Assembly (NCBI GenBank): GCA_008921705.1
Contig: VFFE01007188.1
Coordinates: 50,716 to 114,715, forward strand
Direction of reading: 5' to 3'
Length of the DNA: 64,000 bases
Source: Burhinus oedicnemus
Taxonomy: Eukaryota > Chordata > Aves > Charadriiformes > Burhinidae
A program made the translations under genes and the position numbers. Positions 59,335 to 64,000 of the stretch are shown here, in pieces (position 1 is the first letter of the stretch; each line of letters begins with the position of its first letter). The notes beneath the pieces are model-generated. The model had not been told where the DNA came from and did not search any database. It saw only the letters and a program-made list of their open reading frames with translations.

Positions 59335-59888
59335 TGTTGGCAGCAGGGGGCTGGAGGGAGGCCTCTGTGAGGGGAGGCCGGGGCTGCCCCATGCCGACTG
59401 AGCCTGTTCCAGACGGCTCCAACTGACCCACCACAGAGCATGGCTGAGCCCCGCAGCCATAGTGGTGGTGTCTCAGGGAAAATGTATTTCAGAAAGGGCA
59501 AAATACTGCCCAAGGGTGAAGACTAAGGACAAATGTGAGAGAAACAGCCCTGCAGACATCAAGATGAGAGAAGAAGGAGGGGGAGGAGGTGCTCCGGATA
59601 CCAGAGCAAAGATTCCCCTGCACCCCCTGGAGAAGATCACAGTGGAGCAGGGATTTCCCTGCAACCTGTGGAGAAGACCATGCCGGAGCAGATATCCACA
59701 CTGCATTTCATGGAGGACCCCATGCCACAGCAGGGAGATACTTTCTGAAGGAAACTGTGGCTCCTGGAGAAACCACACTGGAGCAGGCTTATCCTGAAGG
59801 ACTGTAGTCCATGGAAGTACCCATACTGGAGCAGGGGAAAAATGTGAGCAAGATGGAGTGGCAGAGGCAAAGTGTTACGGACTGATCA
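59335..59888 (+). mobile_element. Fragment of avian ERVL-like internal/leader sequence
   Basis: A GC-rich island in AT-rich DNA. From memory it resembles the untranslated leader of avian ERVL-like elements: CCAGACGGCTCCAACTGACC, TTTCAGAAAGGGCAAAATAC, then a series of GGAGCAGG-containing units and a closing AAGTGTTACGGACTGATC. No gag or pol coding was seen. No LTR is attached and the ends are ragged, so it is a remnant. The family assignment rests on recollection of the repeat pattern and was not checked against a library. The alternative is a non-retroviral minisatellite locus. Confidence 0.55.
59628..59842 (+). repeat. Imperfect minisatellite, five units of about 41-54 bp
   Basis: Units begin TGGAGAAG/TGGAGGAC/TGGAGAAA/TGGAAGTA at 59628, 59669, 59711, 59765 and 59812. 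Each has a (G/C)(A/G)GAGCAG(G) core about 15-20 bases later. The spacing is 41, 42, 54 and 47 bp. The units are diverged, so the array is not recently expanded. Confidence 0.75.
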
Positions 59889-62475
59889 TAAAAGTTCTAC
59901 AGACTTGTTTTATATCAAAAATGTAATATATCAGGAAGAGAAACGAGCAAACTAACAAGTTTCTTCTTAGCCTGCAAGAACTAAGCTACGATTGAGGTGG
60001 ACAGTCCAAAACTGAATGTGTTTCATACTCACTTTGTTTTGGATATCACCTCACGCTGTGAAACCTTTGACTACTACTGAAATCAAACACTGTGGAAGGC
60101 CAGAGCTGTGGGTTACACAGGCTTGTATAATCAAGTTTTGACACATAACAACCAAGATTTCCACAACTTTATTTCATCCTTTCTTTGTGCTTTTGTTATT
60201 TTCTGTCCTTATTAACTGTTTTCTCTCTTAATAAGGAAACTGGGGGGATTATATATATACTTGTATTTTGTGACACAGTTTTCTCTAATAGTTGCTTCAT
60301 TACAGAAGGAATTTGGCAATAATGAAAAAATACTATTGGTGTCTCCATAACTGTCGCAGCAAAAAGTCAAAGAAAGCTTGAAACTTCCAGTGCTCCTTAA
60401 CACATTTTTAAAACTCCCTGCTGTAAGTAATGCCTACTAAAATTTTACTTTCTTTTTTTCTTTTCCATTTTTAACTTTTCTCTGGTGAAACAGGTAATCA
60501 CAGCACATAAAGCATAACCCAATATCAAATTACTTTGCTAATTTAATTTCATCTTCAACCTTCTAAAGAACTACCTTGACTGATATATGTAACCTTCAGT
60601 TCAGTTAAGCAAAATGACTCTGCTTTTTTTCTGTTAGCAAAATTATCAAAGGATTTGTCCAGTAATAGATGGTCTTGTTCATGTTCTTCCAGTCTGGCAA
60701 AAGAAAGCATAAAAAAAGAAATAACAAAACCAACAAAGCTCCCAAAATCCCAAACTTGTTTTAACTTCTTTTTATGTCCCACCATAGTATGTTTAATGAA
60801 AGTTCTAACAATAAGAATTTTGACTTGATTCCTGCTCTCCTTGAAAGCAGTTGCAAAATTGCCGTCTACTTTACTAAAGGATTTGTTTTATTGAAAAGTT
60901 ATCCTAAATGTGTATAGTTCATACATCTTGTTTTCTACCTGCCCCCCCCCAAACCACTATTATTTCTTTATCCAGGTCTAAACTATAGTTCTCAACAAAA
61001 TAACATCTTCTGAAATAATAGCTGTAGATTTGTAATATCTGAATTTATGTTCTGCACTTAAATCTCATATAATTGTGTACTTGTATTTGGAGATAACTAG
61101 AGACATTTTATAGACAATCTTTTTGACTCTGAAATTATATGACAATTACACACATATAATGGATTAGAAAATTGAATTTAAATTTAGGCTGCATTTATTC
61201 TGAGATATATGTCTAGTTCTCCTCAAATAAAAATCACATAATGTCTATGCAAAGAAAAATATTTTTAGGAATACAGAAAATATAATTATCAAAGGAGCTG
61301 AAGACATATAATGTATATTAAAAACATTTTGTAGGGAGAAAAGCAACCATTTTGCACATTTTGAAGAAATCTGATTTTAATAAGAGCATAAGAATAAGAA
61401 CAAGGTTTAAAAGATTACGAAAAAATAAGATCTGAAGTGTTACCCATGACATTTTCTTCGTAAGGTTAACTAGTGCATTTAGTTATATACACATTCTTTC
61501 TGCCACTCTTTACCACGTGCACACACACACACACGTGTATACACATGTATCCAAACAAGCAGTAGCAGTCTAGAGCTCAATTTAATTACTTGCACATAAA
61601 CATTTACTAACATTTATGGTGTTCTAAGACATTCTATCAGACATACAGCTTTTACTCAAGAAGATAAAGTCTCCTTCAGGTCCTTCCAGCCCTCTTCACT
61701 GACAGTCAGTCACCTCAAATAGCAATAGGCTTTCTACACACAAGGTGAACAGAGACTGTTCATTTTATTGTAAAGTAAAGATGTATTTTTAGACAGCAGT
61801 GTAGCAATCAGCAGTGCAGTTCTCTAGACTTGACTTATAATACTGATCTGATGTCCTTTGATTAAAACAGGATCCTAAACTAGAATCTAACCTGTGACAG
61901 AGGTTAGATACCTCTGTCACTGACACCTAGGTTTAGATATCTGATTATGAACCTTAACCATAACAGGTGTATTGTTGAGAAAAATGTTTGCTATTTATTT
62001 CAAAATCAATCATACAATCACCCTCCACTTGAAGAAAAACACAGTCTAAACATATTTTAACTAAATAAATTACAATTAATGAATGAATATTTATTGGGAA
62101 GTGCAATAGGGTGTAAAAGAGACAGAGTTGTTAAAGGAAAAAAAAAATCCTGTTTTTGAGACTATAATAAATCTACTGACTTAGTTGCTAATGAGAAAGA
62201 TCAGATAGAGATACGGTGTTGGAGGTGTATGCAGGAAATTAGCAAGGAGCTATCAAGAAAAGAGAGTGATAACATTCACAACAGTTCCAAAACCTTAGCT
62301 GAAAAGAAATGGACCTGAATCTGCCAGATATTCTTCCATCCTTTTTTCCTTGAGTTTTTTGTTTGGTTGGTTTTGTGAATAGTTTTTTGGTTGTTTTTGC
62401 TTTTTAACCTTAGATATGGTCTTCTTAGCAGCTGGTCAGCAGACATGATTAAGTACATCTGTGATTTCAGACAGT
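59889..62475. other. AT-rich noncoding DNA
   Basis: No gene recognised. Contains a C-run at 60942-60950 and a CA microsatellite at 61514-61550. Confidence 0.6.
61514..61550. repeat. (CA)n microsatellite with CACGTG borders
   Basis: CACGTG, then a CA tract, then CACGTGTATACACATGTAT: an alternating purine-pyrimidine stretch, potentially Z-forming. Confidence 0.85.
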
Positions 62476-63090
62476 GAAAGCCTGTCTCGATTTAGATACC
62501 ATGAAACTTTAGATAAAATGAAACAGCAATTTAACAAAAGCAAGTGCTGGATTCTCCGCTTGGGATGGGGTAATCCTGGTTATATGTACAAATTGGGGTA
62601 TGACAGGCTGGAGAAAAGCCCTGTGGAAGGAGATCTGGGGGTTTGGGATGATGGCAAGTTGAATATGAGACAACAGTGTTGCCCTGGCAGCCAAAACAGC
62701 CAACCGTGTCCTGGGGTGCATCAAGCTCAGCACAGCTAGTCAGTCGAGGGAGGAGATTGTCCCACTCTGCACTGCACTGGTGCAGCCACACCTTAATTAC
62801 TGTGTGCAGTTCTGGGCACCTCAATAGAAAAAGGACATAAAACTATTCGAGTGTGTCCAAAAGAGGGTGACGAAGATGGTGAAAACTCTCGAGGGCAAGA
62901 CTTAGGAGGAGCAGCTGAGGTTACTTGGTTTGTTTAGCTTGGAGAAGAGAAGGCTGAAGGGTGACTTCATTGCAGTCTACAGCTTCCTCAAGTGAGCAGC
63001 AGAGGGGGAGGTGCTGATCTCCACTCTCTGGTGACCAGCCACAGGATGCAAGGAGATGATATGAAGCGGCATCATGGAAAATTCATTGGA
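62476..63090 (+). mobile_element. CR1-K, old 5'-truncated CR1, interrupted at its 3' side
   Basis: Plus-strand CR1 relic. Recognisable codons include QQFNKSKCWILRLGWGNPG, LEKSPVEGDLGV and KLNMRQQC, then (other frames) [14 protein letters not shown] and [20 protein letters not shown]. Wording such as LRLGWGNP sets it apart from CR1-A to CR1-I. The natural 3' end is missing because CR1-L begins at 63091. It should resume beyond the window. Confidence 0.85.
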
Positions 63091-64000
63091 CATCATAGAA
63101 TCATAGAATCACAGAATCGTTTAGGTTTGAAAAGACCTTTAAGATCATCCAGTCCAACCATTGACCCTACTCTACTAAGTCTGCCACTAAACCATGTCTC
63201 TAAGCACCACATCTACACGACTTCTCAACACATCTAGGGATGGTGACTCAACCACCTCCTTGGGCAGCCTCTTCCAATGGTTGAGAACTCTTTCCATGAA
63301 AAATTTTTCCCTAATGTCTAGCCTAAATCTCCCCTGGCACAACATAAACCCATTTCCTCTTGTCCTATTGCTAGTTACTCGGGAGAAGAGATCAGCTCCC
63401 ATCTCACTACAGCCTCCTTTCAGGTAGTTGTAGAGAGCAAGGTCTCCCCTCAACCTTCTCTTCTCCAGACAAAACAATCCTAATTCCTTCAGCCACTCCT
63501 CATAAGACATGTTCTCCAGACCCCTCACCAGCTTTGTTGCCCTTCTCTGGACACGCTCCAGCACCTCAATGTCCCTCCTATATTGTGACACCCAAAACTG
63601 AACACAGGACTCAAGCTGCGGCCTCACCAGCGCTGAGTACAGGAGCACGATCACTTCCCTACTCCTACTGGCCACACTATTCTTGATACAGGCCAAGATG
63701 CCATTGGCCTTCTTGGCTACCTGGGCACACTGCTGGCTCATGGTCAGCCAGCTGTCCACCAGGACCCCCAGATCCTTTTCTGCCAGGCAGCTTTCCAGCC
63801 ACTCCTCCCCAAGCCTGTAGTGTTGCCTGGGGTTGTTGTGACCCAAGTGCAGGACCCGGCACTTGGCCTTGGTAAACCTCATGCAGTTGGCTTCAGCCCA
63901 TCGATCCAGTCTGTCCAGATCTCTCTGCAGAGCCTTCCTACCCTCAAGCAGATCAACACTCCTGCTTAATTTGGTGTCATCTGCAAACTTGCTGAGGGTA
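63091..64000 (-). mobile_element. CR1-L, CR1 nested in CR1-K and cut by the window edge
   Basis: Minus-strand CR1. Its 3' octamer array (CGATTCTGTGATTCTATGAT on the minus strand) lies at about 63091-63120. It is the same lineage as CR1-F (28563-30595). It continues beyond 64000. It is inserted in the opposite orientation into CR1-K. Confidence 0.95.
63187..64000 (-). pseudogene. CR1-L ORF2, partial (reverse transcriptase, open in the visible part)
   Basis: An uninterrupted frame runs from the window edge to the natural stop after VLRDMV at 63187. It starts in [17 protein letters not shown], with both catalytic Asp of the FADD box intact, then [35 protein letters not shown], the [18 protein letters not shown] block and the [12 protein letters not shown] tail. 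No stop or frameshift occurs in about 270 codons. One codon fewer is seen at [10 protein letters not shown] (CR1-F has [11 protein letters not shown]). Whether the rest is intact cannot be judged here. It is called a pseudogene only because all sister copies are dead. Confidence 0.75.

Noticed and set aside
1..64000. CRISPR arrays, bacterial-type operons, tRNA or rRNA genes.
   Set aside because: None seen on either strand. The repeated octamers at CR1 3' ends are transposon termini, not spaced direct repeats.

Overview
This window reads as a piece of a bird nuclear genome: long AT-rich, apparently single-copy DNA crowded with CR1 non-LTR retrotransposons (the dominant avian LINE) and a few avian-type endogenous retrovirus LTRs. 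The CR1 signature is direct: 3' ends built from short ATTCTRTG-like octamer repeats, reverse-transcriptase motifs of the [11 protein letters not shown] / GVPQGS / FADDTKL type, an APE endonuclease upstream, and in two copies an ORF1 with an esterase-like (SGNH) domain. I found no host protein-coding gene, tRNA, rRNA or CRISPR, so this looks like a gene desert or a very large intron.

Layout. 1-3.5 kb: an unclassified LTR-like repeat (LTR-A, minus strand) split by a 5'-truncated CR1 (CR1-A). 3.5-9.8 kb: AT-rich DNA. 9.8-11.9 kb: CR1-B (minus) split by CR1-C (plus). 15.5-17.25 kb: a compound of an LTR fragment, an inverted solo LTR (LTR2) and CR1-D. 17.8-22.4 kb: CR1-E, essentially full length (5' UTR, ORF1, ORF2, 3' end). 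28.6-32.1 kb: CR1-F and CR1-G in direct head-to-tail contact, then an ancient CR1 relic. 32.48-33.17 kb: solo LTR1 with a perfect 5-bp target duplication. 33.35-33.75 kb: LTR-B, the second copy of the LTR-A family. 36-39.5 kb: an old plus-strand CR1-H split by minus-strand CR1-I. 45.7-48.5 kb: CR1-J, a different and older lineage. 54.5-55.05 kb: a third type of LTR. 59.3-59.9 kb: ERVL-like internal/leader DNA with an imperfect minisatellite. 62.5-64 kb: old CR1-K interrupted by CR1-L, which runs off the window.

The elements do not form a pathway; they form an insertion history. The nesting gives relative ages (LTR-A before CR1-A; CR1-B before CR1-C; CR1-H before CR1-I; CR1-K before CR1-L). 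All CR1 ORFs I could check are broken. The most notable observations are a 383-bp block differing at one site between CR1-B and CR1-D, with flanks differing at very roughly a sixth to a fifth of sites, which looks like a gene-conversion tract; two CR1 copies (A and C) that share the same ORF-breaking lesions; and a repeat family (LTR-A/LTR-B) found by comparing the window with itself. I did not find a convincing new biological system beyond these genome-dynamics signals.
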